From: Metabacillus fastidiosus NBRC 101226
Lineage (GTDB): Bacteria > Bacillota > Bacilli > Bacillales > Bacillaceae
Direction: 5' to 3'
Length of the DNA: 64,000 nt
Assembly (NCBI RefSeq): GCF_001591625.1
Contig: NZ_BCVG01000005.1
Location: 43,355 to 107,354 of the forward strand
Numbering within the stretch: the stretch's first letter is position 1; every line of letters begins with the position of its first letter. A program made the position numbers and the translations under genes. This document shows, one piece after another, positions 51,087 through 59,075 of the stretch. The notes under the pieces are model-generated. The model worked only from the letters and a program-made list of their open reading frames with translations. It searched no databases and had not been told where the DNA came from.

Positions 51087-51113
51087 AAGGAGACGGCGAT
51101 CGTCTCTTTTTTT
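51087..51113 (+). terminator. Rho-independent terminator after rnjB
   Basis: AAAGGAGACG pairs with CGTCTC plus the following T residues around a GCGAT loop; a seven-T tail follows. Confidence 0.85.
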
Positions 51114-51144
51114 AATTCCAAATTTTTAAGGTAATGAGTAAAAG

Positions 51145-51209
51145 GTCTTCCTTTCGAATGAAATATAAAGCGTAGTAAATACTACAATAAGACTCGTTTG
51201 AAAGGAAGG
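51145..51209 (+). promoter_or_regulatory. Long hairpin sequestering the tepA ribosome binding site
   Basis: TCTTCCTTTCGAATG (51146-51160) can pair, with a few G-T pairs, to CGTTTGAAAGGAAGG (51195-51209). The second arm holds the GAAAGGAAGG Shine-Dalgarno sequence of tepA. An inner hairpin GTAGT-AAAT-ACTAC lies in the loop. As drawn, the fold would block ribosome access. Confidence 0.55.
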
Positions 51210-51216
51210 ATTTTAA

Positions 51217-51972
51217 ATGACAGATCATAGACATTATACAAATGATGAAATAAACGAAAATGAAGCTGCACCAGATAAACAAGAAGCGAAGGAAGGTTCG
51301 CTTATTGAGAAGATTCAGCAATTAGGACAAACGAATGTACCACAAATGGCACAAGATTCAAAAATTCATTGTTTAACGATTATCGGACAAATTGAAGGAC
51401 ATTTGCAGCTGCCCCCACAAAATAAAACAACAAAATATGAGCATGTCATTCCGCAAATTGTTGCCATTGAACAAAATCCAAATATTGAAGGACTGCTTAT
51501 TATTTTAAACACTGTTGGAGGAGATGTAGAGGCGGGACTTGCAATTGCTGAGATGCTGGCATCATTATCTAAGCCGTCTGTATCAATTGTATTAGGGGGA
51601 GGACATTCCATCGGTGTACCGATTGCTGTTGCTTCCAATTATTCTTTTATCGCGGGTACAGCAACGATGACGATTCATCCAGTACGCTTGACGGGCCTTG
51701 TAATTGGGGTGCCGCAAACATTTGAATACTTGGATAAAATGCAGGACAGAGTTATTAATTTCGTTACAAGCCATTCCGGAATAAGCGAGGAAAAATTTAA
51801 AGAGCTTATGTTCTCAAAAGGGAATCTAACGAGAGATATCGGAACAAATGTCGTTGGGAAGGATGCTGTTGAATACGGATTGATCGATGAAGTCGGGGGC
51901 GTTGGTCAGGCGATTAAAAAGTTGAATGAGCTTATTGAACAAAATGGTAAGAAAGATGGGGTATTGCAATGA
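51217..51972 (+). CDS. tepA: ClpP-like serine protease TepA
   Basis: A 251-residue protein of the ClpP/SppA clan (translocation-enhancing protein; YmfB). The catalytic Ser is likely in [13 protein letters not shown] and the His in [25 protein letters not shown] forms the oxyanion/substrate strand. An acidic N-terminal 50 residues precedes the fold. In B. subtilis it is linked to protein export and to degradation of spore proteins at germination. GAAAGGAAGG precedes the ATG. The stop overlaps ylzJ by 4 bases. Confidence 0.9.
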   Translation: MTDHRHYTNDEINENEAAPDKQEAKEGSLIEKIQQLGQTNVPQMAQDSKIHCLTIIGQIEGHLQLPPQNKTTKYEHVIPQIVAIEQNPNIEGLLIILNTVGGDVEAGLAIAEMLASLSKPSVSIVLGGGHSIGVPIAVASNYSFIAGTATMTIHPVRLTGLVIGVPQTFEYLDKMQDRVINFVTSHSGISEEKFKELMFSKGNLTRDIGTNVVGKDAVEYGLIDEVGGVGQAIKKLNELIEQNGKKDGVLQ

Positions 51973-52199
51973 TTCTTTATACGATGATGCCGGAAGAAAT
52001 GGTTTTTCCAACTTTAGAATCAGAGTTTGGGAAGCAATCAATTGTTCAAGTAAATGATATGGAGCTTTTAGTAAGACAGACTGATACATCCGACTATGAA
52101 ATATTACGAATATTAAGCAGTAACCCAAATCATTTTTTAAATGGGCAATATTGCCCAGGGCAAAAAATATCTGCACATCTCGTATGTGGCTCACAATAA
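51969..52199 (+). CDS. ylzJ: YlzJ-like small protein
   Basis: A 76-residue protein beginning [14 protein letters not shown] and ending with [14 protein letters not shown], matching the YlzJ family found between tepA and spoIIIE in Bacillus. It is translationally coupled to tepA through an ATGA overlap. No function is known; no membrane segment or domain is evident. Confidence 0.85.
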   Translation: MILYTMMPEEMVFPTLESEFGKQSIVQVNDMELLVRQTDTSDYEILRILSSNPNHFLNGQYCPGQKISAHLVCGSQ

Positions 52200-52211
52200 A
52201 AGGATGTAGTA

Positions 52212-52258
52212 TGATATAATGAAGCAAAGATGATTAGCAGCCAATTTCGGCTGCTTTC
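52212..52258 (+). promoter_or_regulatory. Extended -10 promoter and leader hairpin before spoIIIE
   Basis: TGATATAAT (52212-52220) is an extended -10 motif without a good -35. Sixteen bases later AGCAGCC (52236-52242) pairs with GGCTGCT (52249-52255), followed by TTCT. The hairpin may end upstream transcripts or sit at the 5' end of the spoIIIE mRNA. Confidence 0.5.
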
Positions 52259-52282
52259 TACATTTATACATAGGTGATATAG

Positions 52283-54640
52283 ATGCCAAAAACAAAACAA
52301 CAGAAAAAGAAGGAAGACTGGAAGCAAATATTAAAGTTTGAGCTGATAGGAATAAGTTTATTGGCAATTTCTTTTATTGCAATTGCAAAACTTGGTTTCG
52401 TCGGCAATACACTTGTACATTTTGCCCGCTTTTTTACCGGTGAATGGTATATGCTCCTTTTAATCGGGCTGCTCATTTCCTCTCTCTTTTTAATTTGGAA
52501 AAGGAAACTGCCCCCATTTATTACGAGAAAGATGCTCGGCGTATATTGTGTTACTGCCGCTTTATTGCTGCTCAGTCATGTAACGCTGTTCAAAATGCTT
52601 TCGAACAATGGAACGTTCGCATCGCCAAGTGTTATTTCTAATACACTGGAAATATTTTGGATGGATGTAGAAGGAAAAGCACAGACACCTGATTTGGGTG
52701 GAGGAATGATTGGAGCGATTCTTTTTGCAGTTTCTTATTATTTATTCGCTGAAGCCGGTTCTCGAATTATTGCATTCGTTACTATCATTATCGGCATTCT
52801 TCTCATTACGGGAAGGTCTTTACAAGGTACTGTAGCGAAAATATTAGGACCAATCGGTCTCTTCATTAGAAATCAGACAATTGGTTTTTTTCAGGACATG
52901 AAAAATGTCGGTACGTCTATTGTGAAATCAGGCGAAGAAAAAAAAGAAAGACGCAAGCAGGCCAAGCGTGAACGTGATGAACAGAGACAAGAGGAAGAAG
53001 ATGATCTAGAGGCTGCTGCAGTTGAACCTGAACCGATTAATATTTCCAGTTTTGCAGATGAAGAAGAACCTCCTGAACAAGAGATAATTATTAATACGAT
53101 GGATGATGGCAAACAAGCTCAGCCTGAAGAAGAAATAGCAGAAAAGCAGAAGCAACCAGAAAAAGAAGAACCACCGCTTGCTCCAATAACATTTGTGGAA
53201 GTAGAAAATAAAGATTATAAATTGCCGTCGATTAACCTTTTAGCAAAACCGAAGCATAATGGACAGCTGCAAGATAAGAAGAACTTGAAAGAAAATGGAA
53301 AGAAGCTTGAGCAGACCTTCCAAAGTTTCGGTGTAAAAGCGAAAGTTACTCAAGTTCATTTAGGACCAGCTGTTACAAAATATGAAGTATATCCCGATGT
53401 TGGTGTAAAGGTAAGTAAAATTGTTAACTTAAGTGATGATTTAGCACTTGCACTTGCAGCGAAGGATATTCGGATTGAGGCGCCGATCCCTGGGAAATCA
53501 GCAGTTGGTATCGAAGTCCCGAATGCTGAAATTGCAATGGTATCATTGCGTGAAGTACTGGAATCAAAAGCAAATGCGAGACCTGAGGCAAAACTGCTTA
53601 TCGGCTTGGGACGCGATATCGGCGGAGATGCTGTTCTTGCTGAATTAAATAAAATGCCGCATCTATTAGTTGCAGGATCAACAGGGAGCGGTAAAAGTGT
53701 GTGTATTAATGGGATTATTACGAGTATTCTAATGAGAGCAAAACCTCATGAAGTAAAACTGATGATGATTGATCCGAAAATGGTAGAGCTTAATATGTAT
53801 AACGGAATACCACATTTACTCGCACCGGTTGTAACAGATGCGAAAAAAGCTTCACAGGCACTTAAAAAAGTCGTGAATGAAATGGAGCGCCGTTATGAGC
53901 TCTTTTCCCATTCAGGAACGAGAAACATTGAAGGGTATAATGATATCATCAGGAAAATGAATCAAACGGAAGAGGCGAAGCAGCCTGAGCTTCCTTATAT
54001 CGTCGTTATCGTCGATGAGCTTGCTGACTTAATGATGGTCGCCTCTTCAGATGTGGAAGATTCGATTACAAGATTATCACAAATGGCCCGAGCGGCCGGT
54101 ATTCATCTGATTATTGCCACACAAAGGCCATCAGTCGATGTTATTACAGGAGTCATCAAAGCGAATATACCATCAAGGATTGCCTTTAGTGTTTCCTCCC
54201 AGACGGATTCCAGAACGATTTTAGATATGGGAGGAGCGGAGAAATTACTCGGACGGGGAGATATGCTCTTCCTTCCAGTCGGTGCATCTAAACCTGTAAG
54301 GGTGCAGGGAGCATTTTTATCTGATGATGAAGTGGAAAAAGTAGTTGATTTCGTCATTGCTCAGCAAAAAGCACAATACCAGGAAGAAATGATGCCAAGT
54401 GATACACCTGAAGTTATGGAAGAGGTAAATGATGATTTATATGACGAGGCGGTAAAACTTGTTGTTGATATGCAAACAGCATCTGTTTCCATGCTTCAAA
54501 GACGTTTTCGTATCGGTTATACGAGAGCAGCCAGATTAATTGATGCAATGGAAGATAGAGGTGTCGTCGGCCCTTATGAAGGCAGTAAACCCCGTGAGGT
54601 GCTTCTATCGAAAGAACAGCATGAGGATGTTATTTCATAG
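52283..54640 (+). CDS. spoIIIE: DNA translocase SpoIIIE (FtsK family)
   Basis: A 785-residue septal DNA pump that moves the chromosome into the forespore. The N-terminus has four membrane helices (about residues 20-175), then a charged Glu/Lys/Gln linker (about 210-310), the alpha domain, the RecA-like motor with Walker [10 protein letters not shown] (about 471) and Walker [13 protein letters not shown], and a C-terminal gamma winged helix ([17 protein letters not shown]) that reads SRS sequences. TAGGTGAT precedes the ATG. The motor half is nearly identical to the remembered B. subtilis protein. Confidence 0.96.
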   Translation: MPKTKQQKKKEDWKQILKFELIGISLLAISFIAIAKLGFVGNTLVHFARFFTGEWYMLLLIGLLISSLFLIWKRKLPPFITRKMLGVYCVTAALLLLSHVTLFKMLSNNGTFASPSVISNTLEIFWMDVEGKAQTPDLGGGMIGAILFAVSYYLFAEAGSRIIAFVTIIIGILLITGRSLQGTVAKILGPIGLFIRNQTIGFFQDMKNVGTSIVKSGEEKKERRKQAKRERDEQRQEEEDDLEAAAVEPEPINISSFADEEEPPEQEIIINTMDDGKQAQPEEEIAEKQKQPEKEEPPLAPITFVEVENKDYKLPSINLLAKPKHNGQLQDKKNLKENGKKLEQTFQSFGVKAKVTQVHLGPAVTKYEVYPDVGVKVSKIVNLSDDLALALAAKDIRIEAPIPGKSAVGIEVPNAEIAMVSLREVLESKANARPEAKLLIGLGRDIGGDAVLAELNKMPHLLVAGSTGSGKSVCINGIITSILMRAKPHEVKLMMIDPKMVELNMYNGIPHLLAPVVTDAKKASQALKKVVNEMERRYELFSHSGTRNIEGYNDIIRKMNQTEEAKQPELPYIVVIVDELADLMMVASSDVEDSITRLSQMARAAGIHLIIATQRPSVDVITGVIKANIPSRIAFSVSSQTDSRTILDMGGAEKLLGRGDMLFLPVGASKPVRVQGAFLSDDEVEKVVDFVIAQQKAQYQEEMMPSDTPEVMEEVNDDLYDEAVKLVVDMQTASVSMLQRRFRIGYTRAARLIDAMEDRGVVGPYEGSKPREVLLSKEQHEDVIS

Positions 54641-54672
54641 TGAAAAAGGGGCGTAGTCGTCCCTTTTTTCAT
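54641..54672 (+). terminator. Rho-independent terminator after spoIIIE
   Basis: TGAAAAAGGG pairs with CCCTTTTTTCA around a GCGTAGTCGT loop, with a T-run inside the second arm. Confidence 0.85.
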
Positions 54673-54740
54673 TACAAAAAATACAGAGCCGGGCTTCATT
54701 GAATGAATGTCTGTTTTCTACAAAAAATAAATTATCTATT

Positions 54741-54911
54741 TATCCGAGCTTTAAAGGGCAGTAGGACTCCTGATAATTCAAGGAAGTGTAAAGGTCTGAA
54801 CAATAGAATACATGCTAAATTAGCCACTTCATGTGAGTAACGTATGTATGACATGCCTCGGACGGGTCTTAGTGGGGGATGAAAAACCTTCTCTACTGAT
54901 AGAATTTTCAC
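54741..54911 (+). mobile_element. Orphan omega-RNA/right-end-like remnant (copy B)
   Basis: A non-coding segment begins TATCCGAGC, then GGGCAGTAGGAC and TTCAAGGAAGT, as in copy A. It ends with a GGGGGATG hairpin whose 3' arm is CTACTGATAG, then AATTTTCACTTTA. The shared GGGCAG, TTCAAGGAAGT and the shared TTTCACTTTA end link it to copy A; the 5' 23 bases match 19 of 23 with the last bases of the window. It resembles the 3' end of a TnpB-type transposon. No tnpB or left end is next to it. The ymfC promoter candidate starts just beyond it. Confidence 0.45.
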
Positions 54912-54940
54912 TTTATTTATATAATAAAAAGTGATATAGT
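54912..54940 (+). promoter_or_regulatory. Promoter candidate for ymfC
   Basis: TTTATT (54912-54917) and TATAGT (54935-54940) are 17 bases apart and the -10 carries a TG extension (TGATATAGT). An overlapping TATAAT lies at 54920-54925. Only a few bases separate it from the end of element copy B. Confidence 0.45.
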
Positions 54941-54965
54941 ATTTTATTAAAATAACATGTATAAC

Positions 54966-54979
54966 ATCAGATGTCTGAT
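54966..54979 (+). promoter_or_regulatory. Inverted repeat, candidate GntR (YmfC) operator
   Basis: ATCAGA-TG-TCTGAT is a perfect two-fold repeat 26 bases after the -10 candidate and 36 bases before the ymfC start. A GntR-family dimer binding here would repress its own gene. Assignment is by position and symmetry only. Confidence 0.5.
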
Positions 54980-55014
54980 TTCTAATTATAATTCGGAATA
55001 ATGGAGGTTTGCAG

Positions 55015-55743
55015 ATGACGATAAAGTCAGATAATCGGCTTCTATACTTGCAAGTAATTGAACGAATAAAAAAGGATATTGAAAAAGGTGTGTACCGGGA
55101 AAGAGAAAAGTTACCATCTGAATTTGAATTAGCAAAAGATTTAGGAATTAGCCGGGCAACACTTCGGGAAGCACTTCGCATCCTTGAAGAGGAAAACGTT
55201 ATCATTAGAAGACATGGTGTTGGTACATTCGTCAATTCAAAGCCGGTATTTAATTCAGGGATTGAACAGTTAAACAGTGTGACTGCGATGATTGAGCAAG
55301 CTAATTTGAAGCCTGGAACGATCTTTTTATCATCCTCGATCACAGATGCTTCTGATGAAGATTTGAAGCGTTTTAATCTTGATGAAGAAGATGAAGAGAT
55401 CTTTTTGCTTGAGCGGGTTCGTACAGCGAACTGTGAGCCTATCGTTTACTGTATTGATAAGATTCCTCGATTTTTATTACCTGAAACATTTGATCATGAA
55501 CAGGAGTCTCTTTTTAACTTAATACAGGAAGAAGCGGGAAGATACATAAGCTATGCGATCACCCATATTGAGCCAATCGGTTATCACGAAAAAGTTTCTC
55601 CTATTCTTCAATGTGATCCGGAAACAGCATTATTATTACTAAAACAGATGCAATATGATGAAAATGATGTGCCAGTTCTTTATTCATTGAATTATTTTAG
55701 AGCCGATCAATTCAATTTTCACGTCGTCAGAAAAAGATTATAA
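55015..55743 (+). CDS. ymfC: GntR/HutC family transcriptional regulator YmfC
   Basis: A 242-residue repressor with an N-terminal winged helix-turn-helix (about residues 8-75; [20 protein letters not shown], then [15 protein letters not shown]) and a C-terminal UTRA ligand-binding domain of the HutC subfamily (about 90-240). The ligand is unknown. ATG 55015 follows TGGAGGTTTGCAG; a TTG two codons upstream is less likely. It follows spoIIIE as in B. subtilis and may control the nucleoside importer downstream, although a GDPD gene on the other strand now lies between. Confidence 0.85.
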   Translation: MTIKSDNRLLYLQVIERIKKDIEKGVYREREKLPSEFELAKDLGISRATLREALRILEEENVIIRRHGVGTFVNSKPVFNSGIEQLNSVTAMIEQANLKPGTIFLSSSITDASDEDLKRFNLDEEDEEIFLLERVRTANCEPIVYCIDKIPRFLLPETFDHEQESLFNLIQEEAGRYISYAITHIEPIGYHEKVSPILQCDPETALLLLKQMQYDENDVPVLYSLNYFRADQFNFHVVRKRL

Positions 55744-55748
55744 AATAA

Positions 55749-55808
55749 AAAACAAAAAGTCTGTTCTATAGATTATTAGACAATCTATAAGACAGGCTTT
55801 TTGTTTTT
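55749..55808. terminator. Bidirectional terminator between ymfC and the GDPD gene
   Basis: AACAAAAAGTCTGT and TCTATAGATT pair with AATCTATA and AGACAGGCTTTTTGTT in a long nearly perfect stem. A-rich and T-rich flanks give T-runs on both strands, fitting two convergent genes. Confidence 0.88.
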
Positions 55809-55818
55809 AAAGGTAAGG

Positions 55819-56805
55819 CTATCTATTTTGCTCATTTATTGAAGGAGCTATAATGTCGATTCGATTCGTCCATATGATGCCATTATAATTTTCGGGAAGT
55901 CGTTTTAAGTCCTCTTTTGAATCAAAACCTTCTGACCAGCCGCCATCTCCTGCTACAATAACTACTCGTGCATCAGCATTGTTCATCCGGTTTATGAACT
56001 TATTTGGCCAGCCCCATATGAAAGAACTGAATTTTTCCGGAAGATGGATTTGTGTATTTTCACAAGAAGAAGGAACATACCCTGTCCATCCCAGAGCAAT
56101 ATAAGGAAGCATACAGCTTTTCATCGTATCCATCGACATAACGCGGATTTTAGGGAGCTGTTCTTTTAACACTTTGATCGCTTCGTTTCCACCATAAACA
56201 GTTAATTGGTTTAGGCGTTCTTTTGGAAAGGAGGAAAGATATTCGGCAAGCTGCTCTCCTTCCTTTTTCTCATTTCCTTTTATATGAATAAGAAAGCTTT
56301 CTTTTGGAAAATGAGATAATACTTCGTTTAATGAAGGCATGAGCCCGACACCTTTGCCACGAAAAGGATATGTTTGTCCATTATCAGAAGTGTAGCCGTA
56401 TCCTATATCTAATTGTTTTAATTGTTCCATTGTATGTCCCCTGGTGACACCTTTACCATCCGTTCTGCATTCTAAAGTCCAATCGTGGAAAACAGCAAAC
56501 TGTCCATCTGTTGTTGGCTGGATATCAAATTCCACAATATCCGCTCCTGCTTTGAAGGCTGCTTCCATTGACGGAATTGTATTCTCCAAGTATGGATGTT
56601 CTGATTTATAAATTATTTTAGCAGTACAAGTATCATTACCGACACTTTCCATAGGAAATGGTTGAGCCATCCCTCTATGTGCGAGTAATAATGGAGTTTC
56701 ATCGTTATCCTTAGTAAACAGGGAGCTGTTATTCACATACATGAAAGCTATTAAAATAAATAAGAATATAAATATCTTTTTTATATTTCTCTTAAATTTC
56801 TTCAT
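55819..56805 (-). CDS. Glycerophosphodiester phosphodiesterase family protein
   Basis: A 328-residue protein with an N-terminal membrane anchor or signal segment (about residues 10-27, IFIFLFILIAFMYV) and an extracellular GDPD TIM barrel. Catalytic features are intact: AHRGMAQ, PYLENTIPSMEAAFKAGAD, EFDIQPTTDG and VFHDWTLECRTDG. It probably hydrolyses glycerophosphodiesters or related teichoic acid material outside the cell. GGAGGAAAT precedes the ATG on the minus strand. It is the only clear minus-strand gene in the window and is not part of the conserved gene order remembered from B. subtilis, so it may be an insertion. Confidence 0.88.
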   Translation of the reverse strand: MKKFKRNIKKIFIFLFILIAFMYVNNSSLFTKDNDETPLLLAHRGMAQPFPMESVGNDTCTAKIIYKSEHPYLENTIPSMEAAFKAGADIVEFDIQPTTDGQFAVFHDWTLECRTDGKGVTRGHTMEQLKQLDIGYGYTSDNGQTYPFRGKGVGLMPSLNEVLSHFPKESFLIHIKGNEKKEGEQLAEYLSSFPKERLNQLTVYGGNEAIKVLKEQLPKIRVMSMDTMKSCMLPYIALGWTGYVPSSCENTQIHLPEKFSSFIWGWPNKFINRMNNADARVVIVAGDGGWSEGFDSKEDLKRLPENYNGIIWTNRIDIIAPSINEQNR

Positions 56806-56886
56806 ATTTCCTCCGATGAAGTTTATTTAATTGATGGATTATCTCAATCTCTGTATAGAAACAGTAATCTTTGGACTGCATACTGA

Positions 56887-56915
56887 ATTATAGCAAATAT
56901 AATACTATTTTTCAG
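56887..56915 (-). promoter_or_regulatory. Promoter candidate of the GDPD gene
   Basis: On the minus strand CTGAAA (56910-56915) and TATAAT (56887-56892) are 17 bases apart, with a TGC extension before the -10. It would give an 80-base leader. Confidence 0.55.
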
Positions 56916-57022
56916 ACTTTCCAAGCTGGAAAGCAAGCTATTTTAGGACGGGAGAAAAGCGGAATTGAACAGGACTAGCTATTCAATCTTTCTCTATCAT
57001 TAAAAAGAGATCCATGTTCTTA

Positions 57023-57061
57023 CATAGCAGGATATTGTTAGTGCATAGTAGAATATTGTTA
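57023..57061 (+). repeat. Imperfect 18-base tandem repeat
   Basis: CATAGCAGGATATTGTTA (57023-57040) recurs as CATAGTAGAATATTGTTA (57044-57061), two differences, offset 21 bases. It lies just upstream of the tnpB pseudogene. The surrounding stretch 56916-57096 shows no gene. Confidence 0.6.
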
Positions 57062-57096
57062 TTATGTGGAAAGGAGAGAAAGGGGGGAGAGAACAG

Positions 57097-57780
57097 ATGA
57101 AGGTGCATAAAGCTTGTAAATTCCGTTTGTACCTCACAAATGACTAGGTAATGATAATCAACAAAACTATCGAGGGCTGCCGCTATGTTTTTTTAATCAG
57201 ACATTAGGAGAGTATAATGTCAAGAATGTCTATCGGTAGATCGTACAGGAAATAGATCAAAATGGGCAGCTCAATAAAAAAGAATGGAAATCAGAATAGT
57301 TTCATGTGATTCAGGTACAAAAAGAGTGAACTATTTGGAAAAAGAACTCTATTGGCTGAAAGAAGTAGACTTACTGCTCTTCAAGACCTAGGAAAAGAGT
57401 TTAAAAGATATTATCAAAGGGAAAAAGGGAAAGCGAAATATAAAAGCAAAAAGAATGAGATTTAGTTTTATACCTCTAGATGTAGTTATACGAAAACAGG
57501 TCCAGCAATCGAAGAAAAAACAGCAGTTTTTTATGTTCGTCAATGGAAATGTTCGTACAATGCTATTTATCATCAGAATGGAAACGCTACCAATAATATT
57601 CTTCAGGAAGCAAAACGATTTCTAACCGCTGGACAGAGGGGGCTGGCCTAATGGCTGCCTTACAGAATATTTAAGGTACATTCTTTTGAACAAAAAATTC
57701 AAAAGGATGTAGGAAAACGTACAGCTCAGGCATTTTTGTCTTGCTGCTTTAGCTGTGTGAGTGTCGAATAAAAGACGGGC
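57097..57780 (+). pseudogene. Decayed tnpB (IS200/IS605-family) pseudogene
   Basis: Fragments of a TnpB protein appear in shifting frames. From the ATG at 57097: MKVHKACKFRLYLTND then a stop, followed by GCRYVF. After a shift comes FNQTLGEYNVKN. At 57335: LEKELYWLKEVD, and from 57373 in another frame TALQDLGKEFKRYY continuing QREKGKAKYKSKKNE. Near 57540 NVRTM-like residues follow. This order (KFRLYP-, RYVFN-, WLKEVDSTALQ-, KFKSKKN-) is the N-terminal half of TnpB. Several stops and frameshifts are present, and no RuvC catalytic motifs or zinc finger can be found before 57849, so it is inactive and 3'-truncated. A ribosome binding site (AGGGGGGAGAG) remains upstream. The 3' boundary is approximate. 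Confidence 0.75.
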
Positions 57781-57849
57781 ATAAAAAACATAATAACTAG
57801 CAATAGGTAAATTTACTAAAACAAGGTTTTTATTAAAAAGGGGGTCATT

Positions 57850-58920
57850 ATGTTGAAGAAGAAAAATATTTTTTTCGTCATGTTTATTTTACTGCTCTCT
57901 ACTATTTTAACGGCTTGTGGCGGCGGAGGAGGAAAGAATGAGGAAGGAAATGAAGGGAAGAAAGACGATCAATTCACTGTTGCAATGGTAACGGATGTAG
58001 GTGGTGTAGATGATAAATCGTTTAACCAGTCTGCTTGGGAAGGGCTGCAGGCATTTGGTAAAGCTAACGGTTTGGAAAAGGGAAGCAATGGATATGATTA
58101 CTTACAGTCAAAAAGTGACGCGGACTATGCAACAAATTTAAATACATTAGCCCGCAAAGATTTTGATTTAATTTATGGAATCGGTTATTTGCTTCAGTCA
58201 GCTGTTGATGAAGTGGCACAGCAGCAAAAAGATACTCATTTTGCAATCGTTGACAGTGTCGTGGAACAGCCGAATGTGGCGAGCATTACATTTAAAGAAC
58301 ATGAAGGCTCTTTTTTAGTCGGTGTTGTAGCGGGTCTGACGACAAAAACGAATAAAGTCGGCTTTGTCGGCGGTGTGGAAGGCGATCTTATTAAAAAATT
58401 CCAAGTCGGTTTTGAACAAGGTGTAAAGGCTGTAAATCCGAAAGCGAAAGTAGATGTTCAATACGCTGGAGCTTTTGATGCTGCTGATAAAGGAAAACAA
58501 ATTGCTTCAAGTATGTACGGCTCTGGCGCAGACATTATTTACCATGCTGCTGGTGCAACAGGTAATGGTGTATTTTCGGAAGCGATTGATTTGAAAGTGG
58601 AAGATCCTAACCGAGATATTTGGGTAATCGGTGTTGACCGTGACCAGCATGAAGAAGGAAATGGAAAAACAAAAGACGGTAAAGAATTTAACGTGACACT
58701 CACTTCTATGGTAAAGCGGGTAGATGTTGCTGTCCAGGATCTTTCTGAAAGAGCGAAGAAAGGTGATTTCCCTGGCGGTGAAGTAATTGAATATGGAATC
58801 GAAGAAGATGCAATAAGTATTGCGACGTCTGATGGACATTTATCAGAGGAAGTAAAAGGAAAAGTCCAGGAATATACGGATAAAATTAATAAAGGTGAAA
58901 TTAAAGTATCAGCAAAATAA
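57850..58920 (+). CDS. nupN: BMP-family nucleoside-binding lipoprotein
   Basis: The substrate-binding protein of a nucleoside ABC importer, 356 residues. The signal peptide ends in a lipobox (STILTAC) with the lipid-modified Cys23, followed by a Gly-rich tether. The BMP domain shows [53 protein letters not shown] and a C-terminal [24 protein letters not shown] precedes the ATG. It begins 70 bases after the tnpB relic; no clear promoter was identified there. The nupN name is by analogy to B. subtilis NupN-NupO-NupP-NupQ. Confidence 0.87.
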   Translation: MLKKKNIFFVMFILLLSTILTACGGGGGKNEEGNEGKKDDQFTVAMVTDVGGVDDKSFNQSAWEGLQAFGKANGLEKGSNGYDYLQSKSDADYATNLNTLARKDFDLIYGIGYLLQSAVDEVAQQQKDTHFAIVDSVVEQPNVASITFKEHEGSFLVGVVAGLTTKTNKVGFVGGVEGDLIKKFQVGFEQGVKAVNPKAKVDVQYAGAFDAADKGKQIASSMYGSGADIIYHAAGATGNGVFSEAIDLKVEDPNRDIWVIGVDRDQHEEGNGKTKDGKEFNVTLTSMVKRVDVAVQDLSERAKKGDFPGGEVIEYGIEEDAISIATSDGHLSEEVKGKVQEYTDKINKGEIKVSAK

Positions 58921-58930
58921 AGGGGATTTT

Positions 58931-59037
58931 CAGTCAGCGGGGGCTTTTACAAGCCCTCTGCTGATCGTTAGCAGCGCTCTGCCACTCACTAAAGGTAAAC
59001 CTCTTCAAAATAGAGCGAGGAGCTTTACCTTTAGTGA
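58931..59037 (+). repeat. Two strong hairpins between nupN and nupO
   Basis: The first (about 58932-58964) pairs CAGCGGGGG and CTT with AAG and CCCTCTGCTG, with G-T pairs. The second pairs TCACTAAAGGTAAA (58986-58999) perfectly with TTTACCTTTAGTGA (59024-59037), with an inner CCTC/GAGG extension. Neither ends in a long T-run. They probably protect the nupN mRNA 3' end or reduce expression of the transporter genes relative to the binding protein. Confidence 0.7.
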
Positions 59038-59075
59038 TTTAGTTTCATTCTAAATCATAGGAAGGAGTGAATGAG

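Noticed and set aside
52134..52161. GGGCAATATTGCCC palindrome near the end of ylzJ as an operator or terminator
   Set aside because: It lies inside the coding sequence, has no T-run, and no regulator is implied.
54732..55343. A 203-codon open frame on the minus strand
   Set aside because: It lies antisense to ymfC and across copy B of the repeat, has no family-like motif and no convincing ribosome binding site.
57023..57061. CRISPR-like repeat
   Set aside because: Only two imperfect copies separated by 3 bases, without spacers or cas genes.
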